Positions 18,539 through 28,144 are shown, counted from the first letter of the stretch. The stretch is DNA of 64,000 nucleotides from Marinobacter sp. X15-166B (GCF_001752365.1 NZ_MEIY01000001.1:2224473-2288472); one strand, 5' to 3'. The notes: generated by a model from the sequence alone, not told the origin. Translations and numbers: made by a program.

Positions 18539-19723
18539 ATGATGAATGACGATTCTGTTGTGATCGCCGGGGCCGCCCGCACACCGATGGGCGGCATGAT
18601 GGGCGCATTGAGTAGCGTGCGTTCTCCGGAATTGGGGGCCGTGGCGATTGCTGCAGCCATTGAAAAGGCCGGGCTGACGCCGGCCGATATCGACGAGGTG
18701 GTGATGGGCTGTGTGTTGCCCGCCGGGTTGGGTCAGGCACCGGCCCGCCAGGCGTCCCGGGCCGCGGGTATTCCGGATGCGTCCGGTTGCACCACGGTGA
18801 ACAAAATGTGTGGCTCGGGCATGCAGGCGGTGATTTTAGCCCATGACCAGATCAGGGCCGGCACCAACAAGGTGATGGTTGCCGGCGGTATGGAGAACAT
18901 GAGTCAGGCACCTTATCTGTTGCCCAAAGCCCGCGCAGGCATGCGCATGGGCCACGGGCAGGTGATGGATTCGATGTTCTTCGACGGTCTGGAGGACGCC
19001 TATGACGGCGGACTGATGGGGGTGTTCGCTCAGCGCAGCGCCGATGAGTACGGCATTGACCGCGAAACCATGGACCAGTTTGCCATTGGTTCATTGCAGA
19101 AATCCCTGCAAGCGATCCAAAACGGATGGTTCAACGAGGAAATTGCCGCCGTGAAGGTGCCGGGGCGCCGAGGTGATACGGTGGTGGATACCGACGAGCA
19201 GCCAGGCAACGCGAAACCGGAAAAGATTCCTCAGTTGAAACCCGCCTTTAAAAAAGACGGTACCGTGACGGCCGCGAATTCCAGTTCCATCAGTGACGGC
19301 GCCTCGGCCCTGGTGCTGACCACTGCGGCGGTGGCGCGGGAAAAAGGGTTGACGCCGATAGCACGCATTGTGGCGCACGCCACCCACGCCCGTTTGCCGG
19401 CCGAATTCACCCTGGCGCCCATCGGCGCCATCCAGAAGGTGCTCGACAAGGCCGGCTGGCGCCAGGACGACGTGGATTTGTACGAAATCAATGAAGCCTT
19501 TGCGGTGGTCACGTTGCTGGCCATACAGCAGTTGGGGCTGGATGGCGACAAGGTCAACGTGTACGGCGGTGCCTGCGCATTGGGGCATCCGATCGGATCT
19601 TCCGGCTCCCGCATTCTGGTAACCCTGATCAGTGCCTTGCGTCAGCGCGGCCTGAGCCGTGGGGTTGCCTCATTGTGTATTGGCGGCGGCGAGGGAACCG
19701 CAGTGGCGGTGGAACTGCTGTAA
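18539..19723 (+). CDS. acetyl-CoA C-acyltransferase (thiolase)
   Basis: Thiolase cleaves 3-ketoacyl-CoA to acetyl-CoA and a shortened acyl-CoA, or condenses two acetyl-CoA. The 394-residue protein has the nucleophilic cysteine in NKMCGSGMQAV (about residue 89), the NEAFAVV motif, GGACALGHPIGSSGSR with the catalytic His and the C-terminal CIGGGEGTA with the second Cys. Length and motifs fit the biosynthetic/AtoB-like type as well as short-chain degradative thiolases. ATG 18539 follows AGGTGG; 18542 is an equal alternative. Confidence 0.92.
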   Translation: MMNDDSVVIAGAARTPMGGMMGALSSVRSPELGAVAIAAAIEKAGLTPADIDEVVMGCVLPAGLGQAPARQASRAAGIPDASGCTTVNKMCGSGMQAVILAHDQIRAGTNKVMVAGGMENMSQAPYLLPKARAGMRMGHGQVMDSMFFDGLEDAYDGGLMGVFAQRSADEYGIDRETMDQFAIGSLQKSLQAIQNGWFNEEIAAVKVPGRRGDTVVDTDEQPGNAKPEKIPQLKPAFKKDGTVTAANSSSISDGASALVLTTAAVAREKGLTPIARIVAHATHARLPAEFTLAPIGAIQKVLDKAGWRQDDVDLYEINEAFAVVTLLAIQQLGLDGDKVNVYGGACALGHPIGSSGSRILVTLISALRQRGLSRGVASLCIGGGEGTAVAVELL

Positions 19724-19744
19724 GCAATACCGGCCAGGCCGTCA

Positions 19745-20749
19745 TCATTGATCTTGCTGGCGGTACGCCAGGGGGCTGAGCCCGGTCCAGTGCTTGAATG
19801 CACGGGAGAAGGCCCCGGGCTCGGCGAACCCCAGTTGGTGGGATATTTCCGCCACGCTGAGGTGTTGCCGGGTCAGCAGGGTCACCGCGTGATCCCGGCG
19901 CAGGTTGTCCTTGATCTTCTGATAAGACGACCCTTCCGCTTTCAGTTTCCGGGACAGGGTATAAGAGGTCATGTGCAACCGGGCGGCCACCCGTTCAAGA
20001 TTGGGCAGGCGGCGGGTTTCGCTCTGTTCCAGCAACTGGCGTACCCGGGTGGTGACACTGTCGTCGTCGTCGGCCCAGATCAGCAGGTCCCGCGGTGATT
20101 TGCGCATAAAACTGTCCAGTTCCCCGGGACTGCGGGTCACCGGCATGCTCAGATACTGCTTGCTGAAAAACAGGCTGTTACGGGGTTGCTCGAAGGAGCA
20201 GCGGCAGGGAAACATAAAACGGTATTCATCGAAATGGGCCGGCAGCGGGCCGGTCATGGTGGTGTGGCTGAGAATGATTTTACGGCCGATCAACCAGCCA
20301 ATGAGCCGGTGCCAGACCAGCAACAACCATTCCACCAGAAAAGCGTCCGGGTCCAGTTCCGGGCGGCGGTGGGTCAGGCTCAATTCGGCCTCGGCGCCGT
20401 CAAGATTGAGCGAGATCACGATATCCTCGGAAAACAGCCCATAGCACCGAATGCTTTGCCGGATCACTTCTTCCAGATTGGCGGCGTGCACCGCCAGTGA
20501 CCCCATCAGGTGAAAGTGGCCCAGCCGGCAGGGTTTGCTGGTGCGCCCCATGAACTCATCATCCATGTGTTTCCACACCAGCCGGAACAGGCGGATAAAC
20601 TGATCGGTGGGCACCCGCGCTTTGGGTTGACGAATCACCTCCGCATCAATGCCCCCACGCGCCAGCAGTGGGTCCACCGACTCCCCGGTTTGCTCGAGGC
20701 CATACAGAATCGCGCGGGCATAGTGGGAGGAAAACGTCAGATGTTTCAT
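19745..20749 (-). CDS. AraC-family transcriptional regulator (OruR-like)
   Basis: A 334-residue regulator with the AraC arabinose-binding-type N-terminal domain (about 20-210; MKHLTFSSHYARAILYGLEQ start) and a C-terminal double helix-turn-helix. Recognisable parts are LERVAARLHMTSYTLSRKLK and HLSVAEISHQLGFAEPGAFSRAFKHWTG. Regulators of this form (OruR, ArgR-like, MmsR) commonly activate neighbouring catabolic operons. It lies between the thiolase and acyl-CoA synthetase genes, on the opposite strand, so it most likely controls one or both units; the inducer is unknown. Confidence 0.9.
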   Translation of the reverse strand: MKHLTFSSHYARAILYGLEQTGESVDPLLARGGIDAEVIRQPKARVPTDQFIRLFRLVWKHMDDEFMGRTSKPCRLGHFHLMGSLAVHAANLEEVIRQSIRCYGLFSEDIVISLNLDGAEAELSLTHRRPELDPDAFLVEWLLLVWHRLIGWLIGRKIILSHTTMTGPLPAHFDEYRFMFPCRCSFEQPRNSLFFSKQYLSMPVTRSPGELDSFMRKSPRDLLIWADDDDSVTTRVRQLLEQSETRRLPNLERVAARLHMTSYTLSRKLKAEGSSYQKIKDNLRRDHAVTLLTRQHLSVAEISHQLGFAEPGAFSRAFKHWTGLSPLAYRQQDQ

Positions 20750-20916
20750 GAACCGGAGGCTCTGGAGGTTGCAATACTTGTCAAATTATCTGCCCGATCC
20801 TGTCATTTTGTTCGCAACAGCGATTGCTTAACCTGTTTGGAGCAAGCGTATCCAGCGGTCGCTCTTGCACCCACCGTACCGGCACGAGAGAACAAGTCAA
20901 ACAGGCAGGTTTTGAT

Positions 20917-22590
20917 ATGACAGTGATCACGTATGATGATTTGGCAGCGGATTTTTCAGTCGAGACAATCTTACAGAAGTTTGCAGGGGATTATAACGAC
21001 GGCATTAACGTCTGCGAGGCGATCTGTGATCGTCACGCAGCCGATGCCGGCCGCGTAGCCTTGCGCTATGAGCGGGCAGACGGCCGACGTGGCGAGATGA
21101 CCTTTGCTGAGTTGCAGCGACGCTCGGCCCAATTTGCCGGGTTTCTGGCCTCCCGGGGTATTGGCCCGGGCGATCGTGTGGCCGGGTTGTTGCCGCGTAC
21201 GCCAGAACTGTTGATTACCGTCCTTGGCACACTCCGGGCAGGGGCGGTGTATCAGCCCCTGTTCACCGCCTTCGGCGCCGGTGCCATTGAGTACCGTATC
21301 CAACAGGCCGCCACCAAACTGATTGTCACCAATCCGGAACAATGGCCCAAGCTGAAGGACGTACAGGGGGTGCCGGAGACCTTGTTGCTGGCCGGGGCCG
21401 GTGATGCCTTCGCCGGTGAGGCGGATGCCCTGTTCGAAGACGCGCTGGCAACGCAAGCGGATACATTCAAACCGGTAAGGCTGGGCCCCGACGCCCCGTT
21501 CCTGCAAATGTTTACCTCCGGCACCACCGGTAAATCCAAAGGTGTATCGGTGCCGGTGAAGGCGTTGCCCGCGTTCTATGTGTACATGCGCTACGCGGTG
21601 GGTTTGCGTCAGGACGATAATTTCTGGAACGTGGCCGATCCCGGTTGGGCCTATGGGTTGTACTACGCCATCCTGGGCCCCCTGCTGCTGGGTTGCACCA
21701 CCCACCTCAATGAAGCCGGATTCACCACCGACAACGCCTGTGAGTTCATGCGCCGGTATGCTATTACCAACCTGGCGGCGGCTCCTACGGTGTACCGGCT
21801 GCTGATGTCCGATGAACAAGTGGTTGCGAATTACCCGACCGTTCGGTTGCGGGTGGCCAGCAGTGCGGGGGAAGCGCTGAATCCGGAAGTGGTGACCTGG
21901 ATGAATCGGGTATTCGGCTGCCAGGTGTACGATCATTACGGGCAAACCGAGACCGGCATGACCTCAGCCAACTTTCACGAGCTGGCCCACCCCTACCGTG
22001 AAGCCAGTATGGGATACCCCTTGCCGGGATACCGTCTGGTCGCTCTGGACGCGAATTACCAGGAAGTGGGTGTGGGTGAGACCGGGGAATTGGCGGTAGA
22101 TACGGCCAATTCACCACTGCATTTCTTCGAAGGCTACACCTGGGGCGAAAAATCCCCGTTCCACGGTCGTTACTATCTGACCGGTGATGTGGTTACCAAT
22201 AATGGCGAGGGGTCTTTTTCTTATGCCGGCCGGGACGATGACATCATTGCGTCCGCGGGTTACCGCATCGGGCCGGCGGAGGTGGAAAGCGCCTTGCTGG
22301 AGCATGACGCGGTCGTTGAAAGTGCCGTGATCGGCAAACCGGACACCCAACGGGGGACGATTGTCAAAGCCTATGTGGTGACCCGCCCGGGTACAGCCGC
22401 CGATGAGACGCTGGTGAAGGCGCTGCAACAGCATGTGCGCAAGCGCCTGTCGACGCACTCGTTTCCCCGTGAGATCGAGTTTGTGGACGCCTTGCCCAAA
22501 ACTTCCAGTGGCAAAATTCAGCGATTCCTGTTGCGCCAGCAGGCCGCGAAGGAGTTCCAGCAAGACGCCAATACGGGTGCGTTGGCCTGA
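20917..22590 (+). CDS. AMP-forming acyl-CoA synthetase
   Basis: Activates a carboxylic acid to its CoA thioester through an acyl-adenylate. ATG 20917 gives 557 residues; an earlier start at 20824 would add 31 unrelated residues. The phosphate loop FTSGTTGKSKGVSVP lies near 200, DHYGQTETGM is the A5 motif, YLTGDVVTNNGEG and YAGRDDDIIASAGYRIGPAEVE are A7-A8, and the catalytic lysine is in PKTSSGKIQRFLLR near the C-terminus. It resembles acetyl/medium-chain synthetases. It would feed the dehydrogenase-SDR-thiolase set on the other side of the AraC gene. Confidence 0.91.
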   Translation: MTVITYDDLAADFSVETILQKFAGDYNDGINVCEAICDRHAADAGRVALRYERADGRRGEMTFAELQRRSAQFAGFLASRGIGPGDRVAGLLPRTPELLITVLGTLRAGAVYQPLFTAFGAGAIEYRIQQAATKLIVTNPEQWPKLKDVQGVPETLLLAGAGDAFAGEADALFEDALATQADTFKPVRLGPDAPFLQMFTSGTTGKSKGVSVPVKALPAFYVYMRYAVGLRQDDNFWNVADPGWAYGLYYAILGPLLLGCTTHLNEAGFTTDNACEFMRRYAITNLAAAPTVYRLLMSDEQVVANYPTVRLRVASSAGEALNPEVVTWMNRVFGCQVYDHYGQTETGMTSANFHELAHPYREASMGYPLPGYRLVALDANYQEVGVGETGELAVDTANSPLHFFEGYTWGEKSPFHGRYYLTGDVVTNNGEGSFSYAGRDDDIIASAGYRIGPAEVESALLEHDAVVESAVIGKPDTQRGTIVKAYVVTRPGTAADETLVKALQQHVRKRLSTHSFPREIEFVDALPKTSSGKIQRFLLRQQAAKEFQQDANTGALA

Positions 22591-22606
22591 TCGCTGCGGG
22601 GTGTAT

Positions 22607-22633
22607 CAGAGGCTACCGGTCTGGTAGCCTCTG
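22607..22633. terminator. perfect hairpin between convergent genes
   Basis: CAGAGGCTACC at 22607-22617 pairs perfectly with GGTAGCCTCTG at 22623-22633 across a 5-base loop. It lies between the acyl-CoA synthetase stop (plus) and the phoH stop (minus), so it probably ends transcription in both directions, although neither side has a T run. Confidence 0.6.
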
Positions 22634-22647
22634 GGGCCGACCGGGCC

Positions 22648-24033
22648 TTACAGATTGGCTTCTGCGTATTCGGCCAGCAACGAACGGGGCACGCCTTGCA
22701 GATGGATATGCCCGCCATGGCTGAAATTTTTAAAGCGTTCGGTCATGTAGGTCAGTCCTGAACTCAGGGCGCTGAGGTAGGGCGTATCGATCTGCGCGAG
22801 GTTACCCAGACAGATCACCTTGGAGCCGGTGCCGGCACGGGTGAGCATGGTTTTCATCTGGTGCGGTGTCAGGTTTTGGGATTCGTCAATAATAATCAGA
22901 CTGCGTTGGAAGCTGCGGCCGCGGATGTAGTTCATGGATTTGAAGTGCAGCGGCACCTTGCTGAGGATGTAGTCCACACTCGCCGTCATGTTCTCATCGT
23001 CCTCGTGCAGCGCTTCCAGGTTGTCGACGATGGCGCCAAGCCAGGGCTCCATTTTTTCAGCTTCGGTCCCGGGCAGGAACCCGATGTCTTCATCCAGCCC
23101 TTGGGTGCTGCGCGTTACGATGATGCGTTTGTACTGTTTGTTGGCCACCGTCATTTCGATGGACGCCGCCAGCGCGAGGATGGTTTTCCCTGACCCCGCC
23201 GAACCGGTCAGATTCACCAGATGCACGTCCGGGTCCAGCAACAGGTTGAGGGCCAGCGCCTGATACCGGTCCCGGGGCACCAACCCCCAGACTTCTTCGT
23301 TCATCAGGTCGTGCTGGTGCAGATCCTGTATGACCAGCTTGTCATCCTGCACTTCGGAAACCTTGCCGGTAAAGCCCTGCTCATCGACGACAAACTCGTT
23401 GATGTTGAGGCTGGCCAGTTCACCTTCCCGTTTGAGAATGTGCTCGGTAACCCCTGCCCGTTGAAGCGTTTCCACCTTGCTGATGGTGTCCCAGAACGAA
23501 CCCGCGAACTCCTTGTATCCGGTCGGCAGCAGGTTGATGTCATCGAGCAGCTGATCACTGTGGTAATCCTGGGCCTCGACCCCGAACCCGCGTGCTTTCA
23601 GACGCATGTTGATGTCTTTACTGACCAGAATGATGTCGCGATTTTCCTGCTGGGCCTGCAAGGCCGCCAGGGAGTTGATGATCCTGTTGTCGTTGAGGTG
23701 TTCCGGCAGGGCGTGGTTGCCGGTGTGTTCGGTGCTCATCAGAATGGACAGCGTACCCAGCGGCTCGGCTTTCAATGCCCGTACAATGGGGACACCCTGT
23801 TCAATCTCCCGGGGGCCGGCGTCGCCGAGCAGCCGGTCAATGGTACGGATGGCCTGACGGCAGTCCGCCGCAACCGATTGTTTGCCGGTTTTCAGACTGT
23901 CGAGTTCTTCCAGCACGGTCATGGGAATGATGACATCGTGCTCTTCGAAATTCAGTGGCGCACTCGGGTCGTGGATGAGCACATTGGTGTCGAGGACGTA
24001 CGACTTTTTGCGAGCGTGTGAAGCTTTGGGCAT
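22648..24033 (-). CDS. PIN-PhoH family ATPase/ribonuclease
   Basis: A 461-residue protein combining an N-terminal PIN nuclease-like domain (YVLDTNVLIHDPSA with the first catalytic Asp, residues 10-150) and a C-terminal PhoH ATPase domain. Walker A is GSAGSGKTILALA and Walker B is SLIIIDESQNLT. Proteins of this layout (YlaK/PhoH2 type) are RNA-unwinding and RNA-cleaving in studied cases. ATG 24033 starts MPKASHARKKSYVLD; a longer in-frame start is possible but lacks conservation. No antitoxin gene lies next to it. Confidence 0.9.
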   Translation of the reverse strand: MPKASHARKKSYVLDTNVLIHDPSAPLNFEEHDVIIPMTVLEELDSLKTGKQSVAADCRQAIRTIDRLLGDAGPREIEQGVPIVRALKAEPLGTLSILMSTEHTGNHALPEHLNDNRIINSLAALQAQQENRDIILVSKDINMRLKARGFGVEAQDYHSDQLLDDINLLPTGYKEFAGSFWDTISKVETLQRAGVTEHILKREGELASLNINEFVVDEQGFTGKVSEVQDDKLVIQDLHQHDLMNEEVWGLVPRDRYQALALNLLLDPDVHLVNLTGSAGSGKTILALAASIEMTVANKQYKRIIVTRSTQGLDEDIGFLPGTEAEKMEPWLGAIVDNLEALHEDDENMTASVDYILSKVPLHFKSMNYIRGRSFQRSLIIIDESQNLTPHQMKTMLTRAGTGSKVICLGNLAQIDTPYLSALSSGLTYMTERFKNFSHGGHIHLQGVPRSLLAEYAEANL

Positions 24034-24358
24034 AGGGCTCGTTACCTCTCTGGCAGACGACGATGTTATGGGGTGCAACCGGCTCAACCGATCTGTGGTT
24101 CATGGTTGGGGAGCGCCTTGCTGCTGGGTGTGAAGATGGCATTTGCAAAAATGGTCATCGGGGAGGCTCGCCGGCATAGGATGAAAACGGTTATTTACAG
24201 TCTGAATAAGAGCTTAACGGTTCTCGGAGGGCTCGTCATCCCCACGTTGAGGTCAACGATCGGCGGGCGGTTGCGGTCGCGTTGCGGGTGAGGGGGCAAG
24301 TGGAGGTGCGCCGGCCGGTGAGCGGTTCATCCGGCCCGCGCAAACGCCCGGCTGCGGC
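24034..24358. other. 325-bp non-coding gap between minE and phoH
   Basis: No convincing gene is seen. Near the minE end there is a GC-rich inverted repeat (GGCCGG at 24313-24318 and CCGGCC at 24331-24336, 12-base loop) that could act as the minE terminator. The part close to phoH, around 24190-24220, is AT-richer and should contain its promoter, but no clear -35/-10 pair is found. Confidence 0.4.
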
Positions 24359-24610
24359 TCAGTATTCGGGGAGTGTGACGTTCAGTTCCAGAACCGAACA
24401 GCTGTCGTTGCGGTCAATTTCTACCTGCACCATATCGTCATCGATCTGCACGTACTTACGAATAACGGCCAGTAACTCCTGCTGCAGCTGTGGCAGGTAA
24501 TCCGGCTGCCCGCGCTGGCCACGTTCATGAGCAACGATGATTTGCAGTCGCTCCTTGGCCACGTTGGCGGTGTTGGTCTTTTTAGTCCTGAAATAATCCA
24601 GAAAGCTCAT
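24359..24610 (-). CDS. minE: cell division topological specificity factor MinE
   Basis: MinE stimulates MinD ATPase and drives pole-to-pole oscillation that confines the division inhibitor to the poles. The 83-residue product has the membrane-touching start [20 protein letters not shown], the MinD-contact helix [20 protein letters not shown] and the C-terminal topological domain. It lies 6 bp after minD and ends the min unit. Confidence 0.97.
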   Translation of the reverse strand: MSFLDYFRTKKTNTANVAKERLQIIVAHERGQRGQPDYLPQLQQELLAVIRKYVQIDDDMVQVEIDRNDSCSVLELNVTLPEY

Positions 24611-24616
24611 TTACCA

Positions 24617-25426
24617 TTACCCCTTGAACATGCGAGAGAAAAATCCCTTTTTCTGTGCCGTCATAAACCGGTGCTCACGTTCTTCTCCTAACAATCTGGC
24701 AACGGAATCGTCGTAGGCCTGGCCAGCGTCGCTGTCCAGATCAAGAATCACCGGCATGCCCTGGTTCGAGGCGTTGAGCACCACCTGAGACTCGGGAATG
24801 ACGCCCAGCAGAGGAATGGACAGAATATCTTCGATGTCCGCAACCGAAAGCATTTCCCCCTTTTCGACCCGCAGCGGGTTGTACCGGGTCACCATCAGGT
24901 GTTCTTTCACCGGATCCAGGCCCAGTTCTGCGCGCCGGGATTTGCTCTGCAAGATACCCAGAATGCGGTCCGAGTCTCTGACCGACGACACCTCCGGGTT
25001 GGAGACAACAATCGCCTCATCGGCGTAATACAGGGCCATCAGGGCACCGTGTTCTATCCCCGCCGGAGAGTCGCAGATGATGTACTCAAAGGTCTCCGAC
25101 AGCTCGTTAATGACCTTTTCCACCCCGTCTTTGGTCAGAGCTTCTTTCTCACGGGTCTGGGACGCGGGCAGGATGTACAGCGTATCGACCCGCTTGTCTT
25201 TGATCAGCGCCTGATTCAGCGTGGCTTCACCCTGGATTACGTTGACGAAATCGTACACAACCCTGCGTTCGCAATTCATGATCAGGTCGAGATTCCGCAA
25301 GCCGACGTCGAAATCGATAACCACGGTCCGGTGGCCGCGCTTGGCCAGACCGGTACTGATGGACGCGCTGGTGGTGGTTTTGCCAACGCCACCCTTTCCT
25401 GAGGTAATGACAATGATTTTAGCCAA
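24617..25426 (-). CDS. minD: septum site-determining ATPase MinD
   Basis: MinD is a ParA-like ATPase that dimerises with ATP on the inner membrane and recruits MinC. The 269-residue protein has the deviant Walker A GKGGVGKTTT at 10-19, the VIDFDVGLRNLDL motif and CDSPAGIE. The C-terminal amphipathic membrane-targeting sequence KKGFFSRMFKG is complete. It lies between minC and minE in the normal order. Confidence 0.98.
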   Translation of the reverse strand: MAKIIVITSGKGGVGKTTTSASISTGLAKRGHRTVVIDFDVGLRNLDLIMNCERRVVYDFVNVIQGEATLNQALIKDKRVDTLYILPASQTREKEALTKDGVEKVINELSETFEYIICDSPAGIEHGALMALYYADEAIVVSNPEVSSVRDSDRILGILQSKSRRAELGLDPVKEHLMVTRYNPLRVEKGEMLSVADIEDILSIPLLGVIPESQVVLNASNQGMPVILDLDSDAGQAYDDSVARLLGEEREHRFMTAQKKGFFSRMFKG

Positions 25427-25464
25427 GATTGCAATCCCTTCTCGGTGTATTTAGTTGCGTTGTA

Positions 25465-26208
25465 TCAGTTTTTGTCCAGCGGCGAAGCCACCAGCAGGTC
25501 CCCCCGAAGCTGAAACTGGACAGCAGACTGCCAGCCGCTGTCCTGCAGGTCTTCGGAGATTTTGTAATGCCCGGCTATGGAGACAAGCTCAGCTTCCAGT
25601 GACTGGCAGAAAATGCGGGCCTGAGTGGCGCCGTGTATTCCTGCCAAAGCCCGGCCCCGCAGCGGGCCATACACATGGATATTACCCGCCGCGAGCACTT
25701 CGGCGCCAGCCTGTACCGGCGCCATGATCACCAGATCACCGGAGGGCGCGTAGACCTGTTGCCCCGAGCGCACCGTCTGGGTCACGACTTTTGCCAAGGC
25801 CAGCTCAGGAGCGGGCTCGGCAGGCGCTGCTTCCTTGGGGGCGGTCACAGCGGTTTCGGTGGCTTCCGGTGTCTGTCTTGGCGGTGTGGCAGGCAACAGC
25901 GCCAGAGCCGCATTGCGGGCCAGCCGCCGCTGATCGTCGCTGCCACCGCGCACCCCGATGATGTGGATGTTGTGCCGGCGGCAGGTGCCGATCATGCTGA
26001 AAAAGTCGAGTTCGCTGTCGACGCCGCGGTATTTCTCCAGACTGATCACCAGCGGAATGTCACGGAAGAACCCTGGAGCCTGGCTGATTTTATCCCGCAG
26101 GGTGGCTTCAAAATCGTCACTGTCGAAGTAGTAGAGCTCCAGAGCGGTTAAGGAAACCGAGGCACTCTTCAGTTGGAAACACTGTTCGGTGGTTTGGGTA
26201 GCCATCAT
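25465..26208 (-). CDS. minC: septum site-determining protein MinC
   Basis: MinC blocks FtsZ ring assembly when delivered to the membrane by MinD. The 247-residue protein has the N-terminal FtsZ-inhibiting domain (FFRDIPLVISLEKY), a proline/alanine-rich linker at about 105-140 and the C-terminal beta-helix (GDLVIMAPVQAGAEVLAAGN, HVYGPLRGRALAG) that dimerises and binds MinD. Two adjacent ATGs (26208, 26205) are possible; both overlap the stop of the HopJ-like gene, so translation is probably coupled to it. Confidence 0.96.
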   Translation of the reverse strand: MMATQTTEQCFQLKSASVSLTALELYYFDSDDFEATLRDKISQAPGFFRDIPLVISLEKYRGVDSELDFFSMIGTCRRHNIHIIGVRGGSDDQRRLARNAALALLPATPPRQTPEATETAVTAPKEAAPAEPAPELALAKVVTQTVRSGQQVYAPSGDLVIMAPVQAGAEVLAAGNIHVYGPLRGRALAGIHGATQARIFCQSLEAELVSIAGHYKISEDLQDSGWQSAVQFQLRGDLLVASPLDKN

Positions 26209-26594
26209 GCGTGGGTGCCTTCCGTATTGGCGTCGGGTGGGCAGGTCGGGCGCCGCCGCAGGGGCGGTTGCTCAAAGCGGATGCCGGACCAACCCGTGCT
26301 TATAAATTGCCGGATGTTGCTGTGGCATTCACCGGCGGGATGGTCAAGAACCTGTTGGTAATGGCGACCAAAGCACAGCAGCGTGTCCGGTTCGTTCAGA
26401 TTGCAATACTGACCGAGGGCGAACACTTTGCACGAGCCGGGGTTTTCATTGGCGGCGTTGACGAGCGAGCCATTGTGAAAACCGGTTGGCGTATAGTCAA
26501 AAAAGCGCTCGACCAACGCCAGCGTGTCTTCAAAATCGGAACGTCCGGCCCGCAGCGCAGCCAGATGAATATTGATCGCCTCTGCAATGGTCAT
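26205..26594 (-). CDS. HopJ-family small protein
   Basis: A 129-residue protein with the HopJ domain. The characteristic pattern is FDYTPTGFHNGSLVNAANEN, then GSCKVFALGQYCNLN, LLCFGRHYQQVL and HSNIRQFISTGWSGI. The family is named after a plant-pathogen type III effector, but most members are chromosomal proteins of free-living bacteria and algae with unknown function. There is no secretion signal here. ATG 26594 overlaps the stop of the DUF1244 gene, and the gene overlaps minC by 4 bp, so it is probably in one operon with minCDE. Confidence 0.85.
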   Translation of the reverse strand: MTIAEAINIHLAALRAGRSDFEDTLALVERFFDYTPTGFHNGSLVNAANENPGSCKVFALGQYCNLNEPDTLLCFGRHYQQVLDHPAGECHSNIRQFISTGWSGIRFEQPPLRRRPTCPPDANTEGTHA

Positions 26595-26896
26595 CCAGGT
26601 TGTGCACCCTTGTGGGGTTGTTTGGCGCCTAGCTGGTAGCGTTCTTTCCACTCGTCGTAGGGCATGCCGTAAATCAGCTCACGGGCTTCCGGGTCGGTCA
26701 ATTCAACGCCCCGTTCCAGTGCTTCTGCCCGGTACCATTTGGACAGGCAGTTGCGACAGAAATCGGCCAGGTTCATCAGGTCAATATTCTGAACCTCGGT
26801 ATGTTCCTGCAAGTGGCTGACCAATCTGCGAAACGCAGCGGCTTCAATTTCGATGCGCTGCTGATCTGAAGAAGGTAATGACATTTGATTTAACAT
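26591..26896 (-). CDS. DUF1244-family small protein
   Basis: A 101-residue protein (97 if the second ATG at 26884 is used). The conserved core is NIDLMNLADFCRNCLSKWY followed by ELIYGMPYDEWKERYQ; the two cysteines in FCRNCLSKW are family-conserved and could bind a metal or form a disulfide. Function unknown. It is often found next to HopJ-like genes. Here it heads the DUF1244-HopJ-minCDE string and overlaps HopJ by 4 bp. Confidence 0.85.
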   Translation of the reverse strand: MLNQMSLPSSDQQRIEIEAAAFRRLVSHLQEHTEVQNIDLMNLADFCRNCLSKWYRAEALERGVELTDPEARELIYGMPYDEWKERYQLGAKQPHKGAQPG

Positions 26897-27042
26897 CCAT
26901 CGAATGAGTGCAGTGAATCAAGGATAGCAGGTATGTTACCGCAAGACGCAGAGGGTATAAATGTCGCAGCCCGGAAGACCGGCTTCTTAAACGTAGTTTA
27001 ATGCGGTAGCGTACAATTTGTTTTCGGGAGGTGGTTTGGAAG

Positions 27043-28107
27043 GTGAGCCAGCGAAAAATTATCCACCTTGATTGCGACTGTTTTTACGCCGCGGTCGAGA
27101 TGCGCGATGACCCCAGCTTGCGCAACGTGCCTCTGGCGGTGGGCGGGGCGTCGGGCCGGGGCGTGGTGACGACCTGCAATTACAAGGCCCGGGCCTACGG
27201 CGTGCGATCCGCCATGCCCGGGGGCGAAGCGCGTCGGTTGTGTCCGGATCTGGTCACCGTGCCGTTGAATATGGCCAAATACCGCGCGGTTTCCCAGCAG
27301 GTCATGGCCATTTACCGGGAACTGACGGATCTGGTTGAACCCTTGTCGTTGGACGAAGCTTTTCTCGATGTCAGCGATGTGACCGCTCACCGTGGCAGCG
27401 CTACCCTCATGGCAGAATACCTGCGGGCGCGGGTCAGAAAAGAGGTTGGCATTACCGTCTCAGCAGGGGTCGCTCCGAACAAGTTTCTGGCCAAGATCGC
27501 CAGCGACTGGAACAAGCCGGACGGCCAGATGGTGATACCGCCGCAGGATGTGGCAGAGTTTGTGCGCCAGTTACCAGTGACCAGGCTTTTTGGGGTGGGG
27601 AAGGTGACGGCGGGCAAGCTGGAATCCATGGGCATACGGACCTGTCAGGATCTGCAAGCCACCCGGCCGGAAGTGTTGACTGAGGCGCTGGGCAAGCAGG
27701 GCTACCGGTTGTATCAGATGGCCCACGGTGAAGATGATCGGCCGGTCATGGCGACGCGCCTGGTCAAATCCGTCAGCGTGGAGCGTACGTTCGCCGAAGA
27801 CATGTCCGGCCAGCAGGCTTGTGAGTTTGTACTTCAGGGCCTGGTGGATGATCTGCAGGCCCGGCTGTTGCGCAAGTCTGCCGCTAAGCCCATTCACAAA
27901 CTGTTTGTTAAAATTCGCTACAGCGACTTCTCAACCCACACGCTGGAGCGGGTTCGGGAGGGGGTCAGCACACCGCACAGGGACGACTTTACGCCCTTGC
28001 TCGCTGAACTGATGACCGACCTGCAACGCCCGGTGCGGTTGCTGGGCCTGGGTGTGCGCTTTCGCAACGATGAAGCGCCGACTTTTCAGTTGCGGCTGTT
28101 CGACTGA
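27043..28107 (+). CDS. dinB: DNA polymerase IV (Y family)
   Basis: Pol IV is an error-prone translesion DNA polymerase. The GTG at 27043 gives [20 protein letters not shown], matching the DinB start, with GGGAGG 12 bases upstream; GTG 27031 is also possible. The 354-residue product has catalytic acids in [11 protein letters not shown] and in [12 protein letters not shown], the [14 protein letters not shown] motif, helix-hairpin-helix elements in the thumb and a full little-finger domain. It ends QLRLFD, which resembles a beta-clamp binding peptide (QLxLF), as expected. No LexA box with CTGT-N8-ACAG is visible upstream. Confidence 0.96.
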   Translation: MSQRKIIHLDCDCFYAAVEMRDDPSLRNVPLAVGGASGRGVVTTCNYKARAYGVRSAMPGGEARRLCPDLVTVPLNMAKYRAVSQQVMAIYRELTDLVEPLSLDEAFLDVSDVTAHRGSATLMAEYLRARVRKEVGITVSAGVAPNKFLAKIASDWNKPDGQMVIPPQDVAEFVRQLPVTRLFGVGKVTAGKLESMGIRTCQDLQATRPEVLTEALGKQGYRLYQMAHGEDDRPVMATRLVKSVSVERTFAEDMSGQQACEFVLQGLVDDLQARLLRKSAAKPIHKLFVKIRYSDFSTHTLERVREGVSTPHRDDFTPLLAELMTDLQRPVRLLGLGVRFRNDEAPTFQLRLFD

Positions 28108-28124
28108 CTCGCCGGTATCGGGCG

Positions 28125-28144
28125 CCTGCCGCGTTGCCGGCAGG
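28125..28144. terminator. short hairpin between dinB and PAP2 gene
   Basis: CCTGCCG at 28125-28131 pairs with CGGCAGG at 28138-28144 over a 6-base loop in the gap between the convergent dinB and PAP2 genes. There is no T run, so this is a weak candidate for a bidirectional terminator. Confidence 0.35.

Noticed and set aside
16291..22647. Fatty-acid cluster and M15 peptidase as a transferred island
   Set aside because: Codon use looks like that of the neighbours and there are no mobile-element genes or flanking repeats.
26897..27042. LexA operator before dinB
   Set aside because: No CTGT-N8-ACAG palindrome or close variant is visible.
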